Notes: generated from the letters alone by a model not told the origin. A stretch of DNA of 64,000 nucleotides from Hymenobacter armeniacus (GCF_014699055.1 NZ_JACXAC010000007.1:62001-126000); one strand, 5' to 3'. Positions 26,486 through 35,908 are shown, counted from the first letter of the stretch. A program made the numbers and translations.

Positions 26486-27961
26486 TTAGCCGCGGGGGCG
26501 GGCCGTGGCGGCCGACTTGGCCACCTTGGGCTCGGCGGCCGGCCGCTTGGCCGGCGTGCGCGCCGGGATGCCCGGGGCTTTGGTTTCGAGCGCCACCCAG
26601 TCCTGAATTTTCTTCAGCGCAATGGGCGAGAAGGTGGCTTGCTGCTGGCCATTCACCAGCGGCCATTGGGCCGGCGAGGGCTGAAACAAGTGGTTCACGC
26701 CATCGAGCCGCACCGAGGTCACGTCGCGGTGGGCGCGGCGCAGGCCGCGGTGCAGCAGCGTCATGTTGCGGCGGGCCGATACCTGCAGGTCGGCCGTGCC
26801 GTTGAGCAGCAGCACCGGGCTCTGCACCTTGGCAAGCTGCACCTGCGGGTCGAAATCGAAGAAATAGCGGGCCCAGGGCGAGGTGAGTTGCACGGCGCGG
26901 GCGCGGGCCATGGCGGCGTCGAAGCCCGTGTTGGCGCCGCTGAGCAGGCTCACCACTTTGGCACGGGCCGCCGCGTCGTCGGCCGTTTGGCGAATCACGC
27001 TCACCGTGCGCTGGTACACGTCCTGGGCGGCTTTCACCTGGGCGGGGTCGGCCCCAATCAGGCGCATGATTTCGCCCTGCTGGCGCAGCAGCACGTTGTA
27101 GCCCGGCTGCCCGTAACCGGCCAGCGACACCACAAAAGCCGGCGCCCGGCCCGGCGCGGCGGCCGTGAGCAGGGCCACGTTGGCGCCTTCGCCGTGCCCG
27201 AGCAGGCCCACCCGGCCCGCCGCAATGAGCGGCCGCGTGCGCACAAACGCCAGCGCCGCCTGGGCATCGCTCACGAGGTCGGCGGTGGTGGCGTTGGCGT
27301 ACACGCCGCCGCTCTGGCCCACGCCCCGGTCGTCGAAGCGCAGCACCGCGATGCCGTGGCGGGTGAGGTAGTCGGCCAGCTGGCCAAACATGCGGTAGCC
27401 GGTCACCTCCACGTCGCGGTTTTGCGGGCCCGAGTCGGAGAGCAGCACCACGGCCGGAAACGGTCCTTCGCCGGCCGGCACGGTGAGGGTGCCGCCCAGC
27501 TTCTGCCGGGTGCCAGGGTTCTGGAAGCTAACCTGCGATTCGCGGTAGGGCGGGGCAATGCGCAGCTTGGTGGGCGCCGCGCCGGCCAGGCTGCGCGTGA
27601 GCACCATGGCCGATTTCACGCCCGGCTGCGTCCAGGTGCCGCTGAGCTTGGCACCGCCTTCCAGCACCTTGCCCACGAAGCTGCTGCCGGCCTGCTCGAT
27701 GCGCAGGGTGAGGTCGGTGCCCTTCAGGTCGACTTCCACGGGCATGCGGCTGATGCGCTGCTGGGGTGCGTCGAGGGCGCCGTAGTAAGTGCCGTTGGTG
27801 AGCGGCACGATGGTGATGACCACCGTAATCTGGCCGCCAAGCAGCTTCAGCGGACCCTTCCACTGGCCATTGAGCGGGGCAGCGGCGGCGGGTGGGGTAG
27901 CTGCCGAGGCACTGAGCGTGGAGGTAACGAGAAAAATGGCGGCAAGTAAAAATCTTATCAT
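26486..27961 (-). CDS. Secreted alpha/beta-hydrolase paralogue lacking its serine nucleophile
   Basis: This 491-residue protein has a signal peptide (MIRFLLAAIFLVTSTLSASA), an N-terminal beta domain (about 30-150) and an alpha/beta-hydrolase domain (DDRGVGQSGG before the elbow). The nucleophile elbow reads LLGHGEGAN, with Gly where the family has Ser. The acid (NGTADLQVSA) and His (GVNHLFQ) remain. The tandem neighbour at 28136-29527 keeps GHSEGG. The C-terminus is an Ala/Pro/Lys-rich tail. It is therefore probably inactive as a Ser hydrolase or uses another mechanism. Confidence 0.88.
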   Translation of the reverse strand: MIRFLLAAIFLVTSTLSASAATPPAAAAPLNGQWKGPLKLLGGQITVVITIVPLTNGTYYGALDAPQQRISRMPVEVDLKGTDLTLRIEQAGSSFVGKVLEGGAKLSGTWTQPGVKSAMVLTRSLAGAAPTKLRIAPPYRESQVSFQNPGTRQKLGGTLTVPAGEGPFPAVVLLSDSGPQNRDVEVTGYRMFGQLADYLTRHGIAVLRFDDRGVGQSGGVYANATTADLVSDAQAALAFVRTRPLIAAGRVGLLGHGEGANVALLTAAAPGRAPAFVVSLAGYGQPGYNVLLRQQGEIMRLIGADPAQVKAAQDVYQRTVSVIRQTADDAAARAKVVSLLSGANTGFDAAMARARAVQLTSPWARYFFDFDPQVQLAKVQSPVLLLNGTADLQVSARRNMTLLHRGLRRAHRDVTSVRLDGVNHLFQPSPAQWPLVNGQQQATFSPIALKKIQDWVALETKAPGIPARTPAKRPAAEPKVAKSAATARPRG

Positions 27962-28080
27962 GGAATCAGACTATTCTAACGTGGCTCTAATAACGTCTTA
28001 CGTAATTCAAGCCTGAAAAGTACAGAAAAAGGATAGCCTGGCCAATAAAAAAGCAACTGATGCAAAGCCTACCAACAACA

Positions 28081-28104
28081 CGGCCCGACCTGGGGGCCGG
28101 GCCG
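28081..28104 (-). terminator. GC hairpin downstream of the active hydrolase gene
   Basis: Stem cggcccg/cgggccg (28081-28087 with 28098-28104) lies 31 bp after the stop at 28136. There is no T tract on the minus strand, so this is a weak terminator call. The gap 27962-28135 shows nothing else. Confidence 0.4.
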
Positions 28105-28135
28105 TGGAGCGGTGTTTCTGAAAAGCAGCTGAAGC

Positions 28136-29527
28136 TTACTTATTGGTATGCTGCGCAATCCAATCGGCGATAAGCTGCAGGGCGGCGGGTGAGAAAGTTT
28201 CCTCGATGGTACCGTATTCGCCGATGCCTCCGGTGGTGGCGGTTTGAAAAAGATGGTTCAGGCCGGGCAGCTCTTTCGTGGTCGCGTCGCGGTTGCCGCC
28301 GGCTTTGAGGGCGGCCGCCGTCGCGGCCAGGTTGCGGGTGGCGGGCACCTGCACGTCCTTGCTGCCGCCGAGGGCCAGCACCGGGCAGCGCACTTTGGCC
28401 AGCGTTTGGGCCGGGCGGTCGGCCAGCAGGTGCCGGTAGAAGGGCGACACCATGTTGGCCAGCTGCGGCTCCAGCGCGGCCTTTATTTCCGGGGCATTGG
28501 TGGGGTTGTAGAGGGCCGTGAGCTGGGCGCGGGCCTGGGCGTCGTCGGGCGTTTTTTGAACAATCTGCGTCATGGCCCGCGCTTGTTTTTCGACGGCGGC
28601 CAGCTGCGCGGCATCCGTCGTTTGCAGGCGGGTGAGGGCCAGCGACTGCTGCACAATCAACTCATCGCCCGCAATGCCGGGCGCCGCCAGCAGCACCAAA
28701 AAATCGGGCCCCGCCGGCTGAATGGCCGCCCCAATGGCTGCCGTGCCGCCCTCGCTGTGGCCCAGCACGCCCACCTGGTTTTTGCGAATGCCCGGCTGGG
28801 CCCGCAGCCAGGCCAGCGCAGCTTGGGCGTCGGTGGTGTAGTCGGCGCTGGTCATGTTTTGCTGGGTGCCGCCGCTCTGGCCCACGCCGCGGTCGTCGAA
28901 GCGCAGCACGGCGATGCCGCGCCGGGTGAGGTAGTCGGCCAGCACCGCGAAGGGCTGATGGCCGAAGATGGTTTCGTTGCGGTCTTCGGGGCCCGAGCCG
29001 GTGAGCAGCACCACCGCCGGAAAAGGGCCCTTGTCGGCTGGCACGGTGTAGGTGCCGGCCAGCGTCACGCCGGCCTTCTCGTTTCTGAACGTGATGTCGG
29101 CCGACTGGTAGGGGAAGGGCGGTTGCGGCGTTTGGGGGCGGCGTAGGGCGGGCTTTGCACCGGTGGCGCCCCGGGCCAGCGTGAGCGGAAAGGCGCGCAG
29201 CCCCTGCTGCCATTCGCCCAGCAGCTGCTGGCCGTCGGCCGAGCGGCGGCCGGCGAAGCGGGCTTCGGGCTGGGCGAGGCGCAGGTACACGCTGTCGCCG
29301 GGGGCGGTGAACTGCAGGGGTAGGCCCTTGGCCTTTTGGGCCGGGATGTCGAGCGTGGCCGTGCGTGGCCCGGCGGCCGGGTCGGTGAGGTGCAGGATGA
29401 AGTCGATGGGGCCGAGCGCGCCGTTCCAGTCGCCGGTGAGGCTGGGGCGGACCGTCTGGGCGCAGGCACCGAAGCTGCTGAGCAGCGCGGCGGCAGTGCC
29501 GAGGAAGAAGCGGGTAAGTGTGGGCAT
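28136..29527 (-). CDS. Secreted alpha/beta hydrolase (peptidase S9-like esterase)
   Basis: This 463-residue protein starts at ATG 29527 and has a signal peptide (MPTLTRFFLGTAAALLSSF, then GACAQ). An N-terminal beta domain is followed by an alpha/beta-hydrolase domain with DDRGVGQSGG, nucleophile elbow VLGHSEGGTAA (Ser), acid in GGSKDVQVPA and His in GLNHLFQ, so the triad is complete. Members of this family are esterases or acyl-peptidase-like enzymes of broad substrate range, probably periplasmic. It is a tandem paralogue of the preceding gene, about 175 bp apart. Confidence 0.88.
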   Translation of the reverse strand: MPTLTRFFLGTAAALLSSFGACAQTVRPSLTGDWNGALGPIDFILHLTDPAAGPRTATLDIPAQKAKGLPLQFTAPGDSVYLRLAQPEARFAGRRSADGQQLLGEWQQGLRAFPLTLARGATGAKPALRRPQTPQPPFPYQSADITFRNEKAGVTLAGTYTVPADKGPFPAVVLLTGSGPEDRNETIFGHQPFAVLADYLTRRGIAVLRFDDRGVGQSGGTQQNMTSADYTTDAQAALAWLRAQPGIRKNQVGVLGHSEGGTAAIGAAIQPAGPDFLVLLAAPGIAGDELIVQQSLALTRLQTTDAAQLAAVEKQARAMTQIVQKTPDDAQARAQLTALYNPTNAPEIKAALEPQLANMVSPFYRHLLADRPAQTLAKVRCPVLALGGSKDVQVPATRNLAATAAALKAGGNRDATTKELPGLNHLFQTATTGGIGEYGTIEETFSPAALQLIADWIAQHTNK

Positions 29528-29691
29528 GAGGAAGTGGAAAAGCGGTGAACGGGAAGGCAATGCTACGACGCCGCTCAGGCGGATTTTCATGATGCGGAAA
29601 AATATTCCCCTCCCGCGCGGCCGTACCTTCGTAACCGCAGCAAATGCCCGCGGCCGAAACCTTCCGGCCCCTCCTCGCTGTTAGTTCGTTT

Positions 29692-32544
29692 ATGCCCAAA
29701 AAAGACGCTTTGCAAGTTTCGGCGCCGTCCGACAACGCCATTGACCACCTCGACCCGCGCGAATTCATCCTCATCAAAAACGCCCGGGTTCACAACCTCA
29801 AAAACCTCAGCGTGGCGTTGCCGCGCAACCAGTTCATCGTCGTGACGGGCCTTTCGGGCTCGGGCAAATCGAGCCTGGCATTTGACACCTTATATGCTGA
29901 GGGCCAGCGCATGTACGTGGAAAGCCTGAGCAGCTACGCCCGCCAGTTTCTGGGCCGCATGGACAAGCCCGACGTGGACTACATCCGCGGCATCTCGCCG
30001 GCCATCGCCATCGAGCAGAAGGTGAGCATCAAGAACAACCGCTCGACGGTGGGCACCAGCACCGAGATTTACGATTACCTCAAGCTGCTGTTTGCGCGGG
30101 TGGGCAAAACGTTTTCGCCCGTCAGCGGCGAGCAGGTGCGCAAAGACAACGTGGCCGATGTGGTCGATTTTCTGGCCGCGCAGCCCGAGGGCACCCGCGC
30201 CATGATACTGGCCCCGCTGCACCGCCCCGACCCCACGCGCGCCATGAGCAAGGAGCTGGATTTGCTCTTGCAAAAGGGCTACAGCCGCGTGGTGGTGAAC
30301 GGCGAAACCTCGCAAATTGAAGACCTGATTGCCGAAGGCCAGCCCGAAGTGACGGGCGACGTCTTCATCATGATTGACCGAGCCGTGCTGCGCCCCGACG
30401 ACGAGGACCTGCTCTTCCGCCTGTCGGACTCGGTGCAAACCGCTTTTTTCGAAGGCCACGGCACCTGCCTGGTGCAGATGTCCGGCGCCGACCGCGAGCC
30501 CGAAACCCGCACGTTTTCCGACAAGTTCGAGCTCGATGGCATCACCTTCGAGGAGCCCAGCGTCAACTTTTTCTCCTTCAACAACCCCTACGGCGCCTGC
30601 CAGACCTGCGAAGGCTTCGGCTCGGTGCTCGGCATCGACGAGGACTTGGTCATTCCGGACAAGAGCATGACCGTGTATGAGGGCGCCATCGCGCCGTGGC
30701 GCACCGAAAAGCAGGGCGAGTGGCTGAAGCCGCTGCTGAAAAACGGCATCCGCTTCGACTTCCCCATTCACCGGCCCTACAACGAGCTCAGCCAGGCCGA
30801 GCAGCGCCTGCTCTGGACCGGCAACAAGTACTTCCAGGGCCTGGACGCCTACTTCAAGTGGGTGAGCGAGCAAACCCACAAAATCCAGTACCGCGTGCTG
30901 CAGAGCCGCTACCGCGGCCGCACCACCTGCCCCGACTGCCGCGGCACCCGCCTGCGCAAAGACGCCCAGTACGTGCGCATCGACGGCCGCAGCATTGCCG
31001 ATATCGTGCTGCTGCCCATTTCCGACGCGTTGGCTTTCTTCCAGAACATGAGCCTGAGCGAGCACGACGCCAAAGTGGCCGAGCGCCTCGTGACGGAAAT
31101 CACCAACCGCCTCGGCTACCTCAACCGCGTGGGCCTGGGCTACTTGACCTTGAACCGCCTGAGCAACACCCTAAGCGGCGGCGAAAGCCAGCGCATTTCG
31201 CTGGCCACCTCGCTGGGTTCGGCGCTGGTGGGCTCCATGTACGTGCTCGACGAGCCCAGCATTGGCCTGCACCCCAAGGATGCGGAGCAGCTCATCGGCG
31301 TGCTGCGCTCGTTGCAGCAACTCGGCAACACCGTGGTGGTGGTGGAGCACGAGGAGAAAATGATGGAGGCCGCCGACCAGATTATCGACATCGGCCCCGA
31401 AGCCGGCAGCGGTGGCGGCAACCTCATGTTCCAGGGCACCATGGAGCAGCTGCTGCAGGACACCGAAACCTACACCGGCAAGTACCTGAGCGGCAAAATG
31501 GAGGTGCCCGTGCCCAAGGTGCGCCGCCCTTGGCGCAACGCCCTGGAGCTGACCGGCGCCCGCGAAAACAACCTCAAAAACGTGAGCGTGAAGATTCCGC
31601 TGGGCGTAATGACGGTGGTCACGGGCGTGTCGGGCTCGGGCAAGTCCACGCTCATCAAGCGCATTCTGGCGCCGGCCCTGATGAAGATGCTGGGCGGCGG
31701 CGCTGGCGAAAGCACCGGCAAGTTCGACCGCCTCACCGGCGTGAACGGGCAGGTGACGCACGTCGAGTTCGTGGACCAAAACCCCATCGGCAAGTCGTCG
31801 CGCTCCAACCCCGTCACCTACGTGAAGGCCTACGACCAGATTCGGACCCTGTTTTCGGAGCAGCCGCTGGCCAAGGCGCGCGGCCTCAAGCCCTCTCACT
31901 TTTCGTTTAACGTCGACGGTGGGCGCTGCGAAGTGTGTCAGGGCGAGGGGCAAGTGAAAATCGAGATGCAGTTCATGGCCGATATTTATTTGACCTGCGA
32001 AGGCTGCGGCGGCCACAAATTCAAGCAGGACATTCTGGAAATTAAATTCCAGGAAAAAGGCATCGACGAGGTGCTGGAAATGACCGTCACCGACGCCGTG
32101 CAGTTCTTCCAATCCCAGCCCAAAGTGGCCGAGCGCCTCAAGCCGCTCGAAGACGTGGGCCTGGGCTACATCCGCCTGGGGCAGTCGGCCAACACGCTTT
32201 CGGGCGGCGAGGCCCAGCGCGTAAAGCTGGCTTCGTTCCTCACCAAAGGCGCTACGCTTCAGCAGGATAAGATTCTGTTCATCTTCGACGAGCCCAGCAC
32301 CGGCCTGCACTTCCACGACATCAGCAAGCTGCTCACCGCCCTGAACGCGCTGGTGGAGCAGGGCAACTCCGTGCTCATCATCGAGCACAACGTCGACATC
32401 ATCAAGTGCGCCGACTGGCTCATCGACCTTGGCCCCGAGGGCGGCCTCAACGGGGGGCATCTGCTCTTCGAGGGCACCCCGGAAGACATGGTAAAACTGA
32501 AAGATACCAATCACACTGCTCGGTTTTTGGCCGAGAAAGTGTAA
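29692..32544 (+). CDS. uvrA: Excinuclease ABC subunit UvrA
   Basis: This 950-residue ABC ATPase recognises bulky DNA lesions with UvrB. It starts at ATG 29692 (MPKKDALQVSAPSDN); an upstream ATG at 29644 is less conserved. Walker A motifs are GLSGSGKSS (about residue 53) and GVSGSGKST (about 645); ABC signatures are LSGGESQR (about 492) and LSGGEAQR (about 836). Zinc-finger cysteine pairs are in CQTCEGFG, CPDCRGT, CEVCQGEG and CEGCGGHK. Both nucleotide-binding halves are intact. It is divergent from the hydrolase pair. Confidence 0.97.
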   Translation: MPKKDALQVSAPSDNAIDHLDPREFILIKNARVHNLKNLSVALPRNQFIVVTGLSGSGKSSLAFDTLYAEGQRMYVESLSSYARQFLGRMDKPDVDYIRGISPAIAIEQKVSIKNNRSTVGTSTEIYDYLKLLFARVGKTFSPVSGEQVRKDNVADVVDFLAAQPEGTRAMILAPLHRPDPTRAMSKELDLLLQKGYSRVVVNGETSQIEDLIAEGQPEVTGDVFIMIDRAVLRPDDEDLLFRLSDSVQTAFFEGHGTCLVQMSGADREPETRTFSDKFELDGITFEEPSVNFFSFNNPYGACQTCEGFGSVLGIDEDLVIPDKSMTVYEGAIAPWRTEKQGEWLKPLLKNGIRFDFPIHRPYNELSQAEQRLLWTGNKYFQGLDAYFKWVSEQTHKIQYRVLQSRYRGRTTCPDCRGTRLRKDAQYVRIDGRSIADIVLLPISDALAFFQNMSLSEHDAKVAERLVTEITNRLGYLNRVGLGYLTLNRLSNTLSGGESQRISLATSLGSALVGSMYVLDEPSIGLHPKDAEQLIGVLRSLQQLGNTVVVVEHEEKMMEAADQIIDIGPEAGSGGGNLMFQGTMEQLLQDTETYTGKYLSGKMEVPVPKVRRPWRNALELTGARENNLKNVSVKIPLGVMTVVTGVSGSGKSTLIKRILAPALMKMLGGGAGESTGKFDRLTGVNGQVTHVEFVDQNPIGKSSRSNPVTYVKAYDQIRTLFSEQPLAKARGLKPSHFSFNVDGGRCEVCQGEGQVKIEMQFMADIYLTCEGCGGHKFKQDILEIKFQEKGIDEVLEMTVTDAVQFFQSQPKVAERLKPLEDVGLGYIRLGQSANTLSGGEAQRVKLASFLTKGATLQQDKILFIFDEPSTGLHFHDISKLLTALNALVEQGNSVLIIEHNVDIIKCADWLIDLGPEGGLNGGHLLFEGTPEDMVKLKDTNHTARFLAEKV

Positions 32545-32579
32545 CGTTGTGGTCTCAAGCGGTTGCCCGTAAGCAACGG

Positions 32580-32617
32580 CGAGGCGGTTTAATCCGAAGT
32601 AATCGGAAGCCGCCTCG
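32580..32617 (+). terminator. Hairpin downstream of uvrA
   Basis: Arms cgaggcgg/ccgcctcg (32580-32587 and 32610-32617) with further inner pairing lie 36 bp after the uvrA stop. There is no T tract; it is a weak terminator or processing site. Confidence 0.4.
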
Positions 32618-32704
32618 CCCGGCGGTGCGCCTATTGGGAAGCCTTGCGCCTAATCCATCCCGCCCACTACGCGCGTAGGTAGTTGAGACCCATCCCGTCT
32701 GCGT

Positions 32705-33586
32705 ATGCCCGCCCCCGCCCCCGTTACCGACCATTACGCAGCGCCAACTGCCACGGCCATGGGCCGGGCCTGGCGCTGGCTGACTGCCCTGGCCATTTGG
32801 GGCACCATTTTTCTGAACTACTATTCCAACACCCACCCTTTCAATGGCCAGACCATGGGGCAGGTGTCGGCCAAGTACCCCACGCTGCTCACGCCGGCGG
32901 GCTACGCCTTCAGCATCTGGGGCCCGATTTTTCTGGGTTTGTTGGTGTATTCGGGGTGGCAGCTGCGGCCGGCCCAGCGCCAGCTCTCGCTTCCGGACGC
33001 CCTGGCCCGGCCGCTCACGCTGGCGTGTGTGGCCACCAGCGCCTGGGTGGTGCTGTTTGCCTACGAAATGATATTGCCCAGCGTGGGCGTGATGCTGTTG
33101 CTGCTCGGCTGCCTCATTGTGGCCTACGGGCGGGCCCGCCGCCGCATTTTTGCCGATGCGGCCCCGGCGCTGGCCGGCGTGCCCTTTTCGCTGTTTCTGG
33201 GCTGGATATCGGTGGCTTCGGCCATCAACATCACCATCGGGCTGCGGCAGCTGGGCTGGCAAACCGCCGAAGGGCTTTCGCTGGTGTTCACCATCATTTT
33301 GTTGATGGTGCTGGTGGGGCTGGCCTTCGTCATCAGCCGTGCCTTCCGCGACATGGTGTTTCCGCTGGTGGTGGCGTGGGCGCTGGTGGCCATATGGGTG
33401 GTGCGCCTGCGCGAAATTCCGGAGCTGGGCTGGGCGGCCCTGGCCGCGGCCACCGCGGCGGCCATTGGCGGGGTGGTGCTCTCGCGCCTGGGCGCCCGCA
33501 AAACGCCCTGGCAGCTGCGCGACGAAGCCGCTGCGGCCATCGAAGCCGAGATTGCGGCTCGCAAGGCGGCCCGGGTCGAGGAGTAG
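32705..33586 (+). CDS. TspO/MBR-like (tryptophan-rich sensory) membrane protein
   Basis: This 293-residue integral membrane protein has about 7-8 hydrophobic segments. The TspO-family signature YPTLLTPAGYAFSIWGPIF lies at about residues 57-75. This extended form, longer than the five-helix TspO, is common in Bacteroidota and is usually annotated as tryptophan-rich sensory protein. TspO homologues bind tetrapyrroles and influence porphyrin handling and stress; whether this extended relative does is unknown. A charged Ala/Glu-rich C-terminal tail follows the last helix. It sits between uvrA and tpiA in the same direction. Confidence 0.8.
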   Translation: MPAPAPVTDHYAAPTATAMGRAWRWLTALAIWGTIFLNYYSNTHPFNGQTMGQVSAKYPTLLTPAGYAFSIWGPIFLGLLVYSGWQLRPAQRQLSLPDALARPLTLACVATSAWVVLFAYEMILPSVGVMLLLLGCLIVAYGRARRRIFADAAPALAGVPFSLFLGWISVASAINITIGLRQLGWQTAEGLSLVFTIILLMVLVGLAFVISRAFRDMVFPLVVAWALVAIWVVRLREIPELGWAALAAATAAAIGGVVLSRLGARKTPWQLRDEAAAAIEAEIAARKAARVEE

Positions 33587-33616
33587 GGCGGTGTGTCCAG
33601 CCAGCGGTTTGGCCCG

Positions 33617-33624
33617 TAGCTTTG
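33617..33624 (+). promoter_or_regulatory. -7 box TAGCTTTG upstream of tpiA
   Basis: It is an exact TAnnTTTG match that would start transcription near 33631, 28 nt before the tpiA ATG. The -33 position reads TGT rather than TTG. Confidence 0.45.
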
Positions 33625-33658
33625 CGGCGAAACTCCCATTTAATTCGCCCCGCTACTC

Positions 33659-34426
33659 ATGCGCCAAAACCTCGTTGCCGGCAACTGGAAAATGAACCTG
33701 ACCTACCCTGAGGCCCTGGCCCTGGTAGAAGAAATTGCCCGGCTGGCCGGGTACGGCAGCGTGGGCGCCAACGGCCTGCAAGTGGTGGTGTGCCCGCCGT
33801 TTCCGCTGCTGCACGGCGTGGGCCAGGCTTTGCCGCAGGGCGGCAATTTCCACCTGGGTGCCCAAAACTGCCACCAGAAAGAAAGCGGCGCGTTCACCGG
33901 CGAAGTGTCGGCCAAGCTGCTGGCTTCGGTGGGCTGCGAGTACGTCATCTTGGGCCACTCGGAGCGCCGCCAGTACTTCGGCGAAACCGACGAGCTGCTG
34001 AGCCAGAAGCTGAAAGCCGCCCTGGCCGCGGGCCTGAAACCGATTTTCTGCGTGGGCGAGTCGCTGGATACCCGCGAGGCCGACGAGACCTTCGACTTCA
34101 TCGGCAAGCAGCTCACCGACGGGTTGTTTCACCTCTCAAACGAGGAGTTTGCCCAGGTCACCATCGCCTACGAGCCCATCTGGGCCATCGGCACGGGCCG
34201 CACGGCCACCAGCGCGCAGGCGCAGGAGGTGCACGCCTTTATTCGGGAGCGCATTGCCCGTGCCTACGACGCCCAGGCCGCCCTCGACACCACCATTCTC
34301 TACGGCGGCTCGGCCAATGCCCAGAACGCGCGCGAGCTGTTTGCGCAGCCCGACGTCGACGGCGGCCTCATCGGCGGCGCGTCGCTGAAAGCGGCCGACT
34401 TCACGGCCATCATTCAGTCGTTCTGA
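33659..34426 (+). CDS. tpiA: Triose-phosphate isomerase
   Basis: This 255-residue TIM barrel interconverts dihydroxyacetone phosphate and glyceraldehyde 3-phosphate in glycolysis. Motifs: NWKMNLT (catalytic Lys), VILGHSERRQYF (catalytic His), AYEPIWAIGTGRTAT (catalytic Glu and the mobile loop) and ILYGGSANAQNA (phosphate binding). Length and order are standard. It has its own -7 box and precedes a small DUF6150-like gene. Confidence 0.97.
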   Translation: MRQNLVAGNWKMNLTYPEALALVEEIARLAGYGSVGANGLQVVVCPPFPLLHGVGQALPQGGNFHLGAQNCHQKESGAFTGEVSAKLLASVGCEYVILGHSERRQYFGETDELLSQKLKAALAAGLKPIFCVGESLDTREADETFDFIGKQLTDGLFHLSNEEFAQVTIAYEPIWAIGTGRTATSAQAQEVHAFIRERIARAYDAQAALDTTILYGGSANAQNARELFAQPDVDGGLIGGASLKAADFTAIIQSF

Positions 34427-34432
34427 TAGCGA

Positions 34433-34450
34433 GGCAAGCAGGGGCTTGCC
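34433..34450 (+). terminator. 7-bp hairpin after tpiA
   Basis: ggcaagc/gcttgcc with loop aggg begins 7 nt after the tpiA stop. It lacks a T tract and is a weak terminator. Confidence 0.4.
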
Positions 34451-34459
34451 GTCCGTGGC

Positions 34460-34490
34460 TTGATAATTGGTGAACCAACCGGACCCTTTG
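34460..34490 (+). promoter_or_regulatory. Degenerate promoter TTG-N20-ACCCTTTG
   Basis: TTG at 34460-34462 and CTTTG at the correct distance resemble the Bacteroidota promoter, but the TA of the -7 box is replaced by AC. It would serve the gene starting at 34535. Confidence 0.3.
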
Positions 34491-34534
34491 CAACCTTGCC
34501 CGATACGGCAAGCCCACGTTTACCTCACACCCGC

Positions 34535-34879
34535 ATGCTTTCCATTCTCCTTTCCTTTTTGCTGGCCTTCGCGCCCGTCAAAAGCCCCGCCGGCCCGCTG
34601 GAGCCCTGCAAAATCTTCGGCTCGGTGTACCTCGAAACCGACCCCGCCCGCCGCGGCTACTGCCACGGCACGGTGTACGTAGAGCCCGAGGAGGCCTTCG
34701 CCGACGTCCTCGTTTTCAAGGAAAGCAACAAATTATTTGCCGACAAAGCCGGCCTCTGGGCCGATGCGCCCGCCCGCGACTTTGCCGACTACGTGCTGCT
34801 GGTGGTAACCGACCGCAGCCGGGCCGACTTTAGCATTCATTACACCAAAGTGCGGTCGTTTGCCGGCTGCAAGCAATAG
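34535..34879 (+). CDS. DUF6150-like small secreted protein
   Basis: This 114-residue protein has its ATG at 34535 opening a signal peptide (MLSILLSFLLAFAPVKSPAG). The mature part has the repeated pattern of this Bacteroidota family, in which short strands end in A-D: EEAFADVLVFKESNKLFADKAG, ARDFADYVLLVVTD and SRADFSIHYTK. The Cys residues near each end (EPCKIFG and AGCKQ) could form a disulfide. The family function is unknown. It sits between tpiA and prmA. Confidence 0.7.
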   Translation: MLSILLSFLLAFAPVKSPAGPLEPCKIFGSVYLETDPARRGYCHGTVYVEPEEAFADVLVFKESNKLFADKAGLWADAPARDFADYVLLVVTDRSRADFSIHYTKVRSFAGCKQ

Positions 34880-34980
34880 GCAACGGGTATAGGTGACGAG
34901 TTGAAAGCAGGCGTCGTGCCCACCGAAGCTTTTCTCCGTTTCACCTTTTTCACCCCTGCCTTTCCCCTTTTACTTGACCA

Positions 34981-35811
34981 ATGGATTTCATTGAACTGAC
35001 CGTTGAGGCCCCGCGCGAGCTGGCCGACATTCTGGTGGCCGAGCTGGCCGAAGTAGGTTTCGACACCTTCGAGGACAACGACGCCGGCTTTTGCGCCTAC
35101 ACCACCGAAGACGCCTTCAACCCCGACGCCGTGGAGGAAATCATGGCCCGCTACTCCGGCATTGGCGACCTGAACCACTCGCACCGCACCATCACGCGCC
35201 AGAACTGGAACGCCGAGTGGGAGAAAAATTTCCAGCCGCTCGTCATCGCCGAGCGGGTTTCAGTGCGGGCGCCGTTTCACCCCAAGCCCGACAGTGTGGA
35301 TTATGACATCGTCATCATGCCGCGCATGTCGTTCGGCACGGGCCACCACGAAACCACGGCGCTGATGATTGAAAACCAGCTCGACGTGGACCACAAAGGC
35401 CTGCGCGTGCTCGACATGGGCACCGGCACCGGCATTTTGGCCATCATGGCCGAAATGTTGGGCGCCCGCCAGGTGCTGGCCGTGGATACCGAGCCCTGGA
35501 CCGTGGAAAATGCCCGCGACAACGCCGCCGAAAACCAGTGCCACAACATTGAGTGCCGCCTCGGCGGGGTGGAGACGCTGGCGAACGAAGAGCCCTTCGA
35601 CCTCATTCTGGCCAACATCAACCGCAACGTGCTGCTCGAAGACATGCACGAATACGCCCGCCTGCTGCCCAGCGGCCGGCCCATTCTCTTCAGCGGCTTT
35701 TACGAAGAGGACCTGCCGAAAATACAGGCCGAAGCCAGCAAGCACGGCTTGCGCTACCAGCGCCACCGCACCCTGCGCAGCTGGGTGTCGGCCATTTTCG
35801 AGAAGGAATAA
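34981..35811 (+). CDS. prmA: Ribosomal protein L11 methyltransferase
   Basis: This 276-residue SAM-dependent methyltransferase methylates ribosomal protein L11. The N-terminal substrate-recognition domain begins MDFIELTVEAPRELADILV and contains NWNAEWEKNFQPLVI. The Rossmann domain has MSFGTGHHETT, SAM-binding motif I VLDMGTGTGILAI (about residue 143), and the N-[IL]-N motif in LILANINRNVLLEDM. All family signatures are present at the usual length. It is the last housekeeping gene before the pectin locus. Confidence 0.95.
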   Translation: MDFIELTVEAPRELADILVAELAEVGFDTFEDNDAGFCAYTTEDAFNPDAVEEIMARYSGIGDLNHSHRTITRQNWNAEWEKNFQPLVIAERVSVRAPFHPKPDSVDYDIVIMPRMSFGTGHHETTALMIENQLDVDHKGLRVLDMGTGTGILAIMAEMLGARQVLAVDTEPWTVENARDNAAENQCHNIECRLGGVETLANEEPFDLILANINRNVLLEDMHEYARLLPSGRPILFSGFYEEDLPKIQAEASKHGLRYQRHRTLRSWVSAIFEKE

Positions 35812-35842
35812 AATGAGGGCGGGATGAAGGCCTAGGAATGGC

Positions 35843-35860
35843 ATCGTTCCCGGCAACGAT
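35843..35860 (+). promoter_or_regulatory. Pectin-locus operator site A (perfect)
   Basis: ATCGTTCCCGGCAACGAT is an even palindrome with a central CG (consensus ATCGTTNCCGGNAACGAT), as LacI-family operators usually are. It lies 155 bp upstream of the PL1 lyase start and is followed by TTGCGCGAATAAAAA, which recurs nearly unchanged downstream of sites B and E. Confidence 0.75.
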
Positions 35861-35908
35861 TGCGCGAATAAAAACCCGGCTGGCAGCAGTTGCTGGGCGG
35901 TTGGGGCG

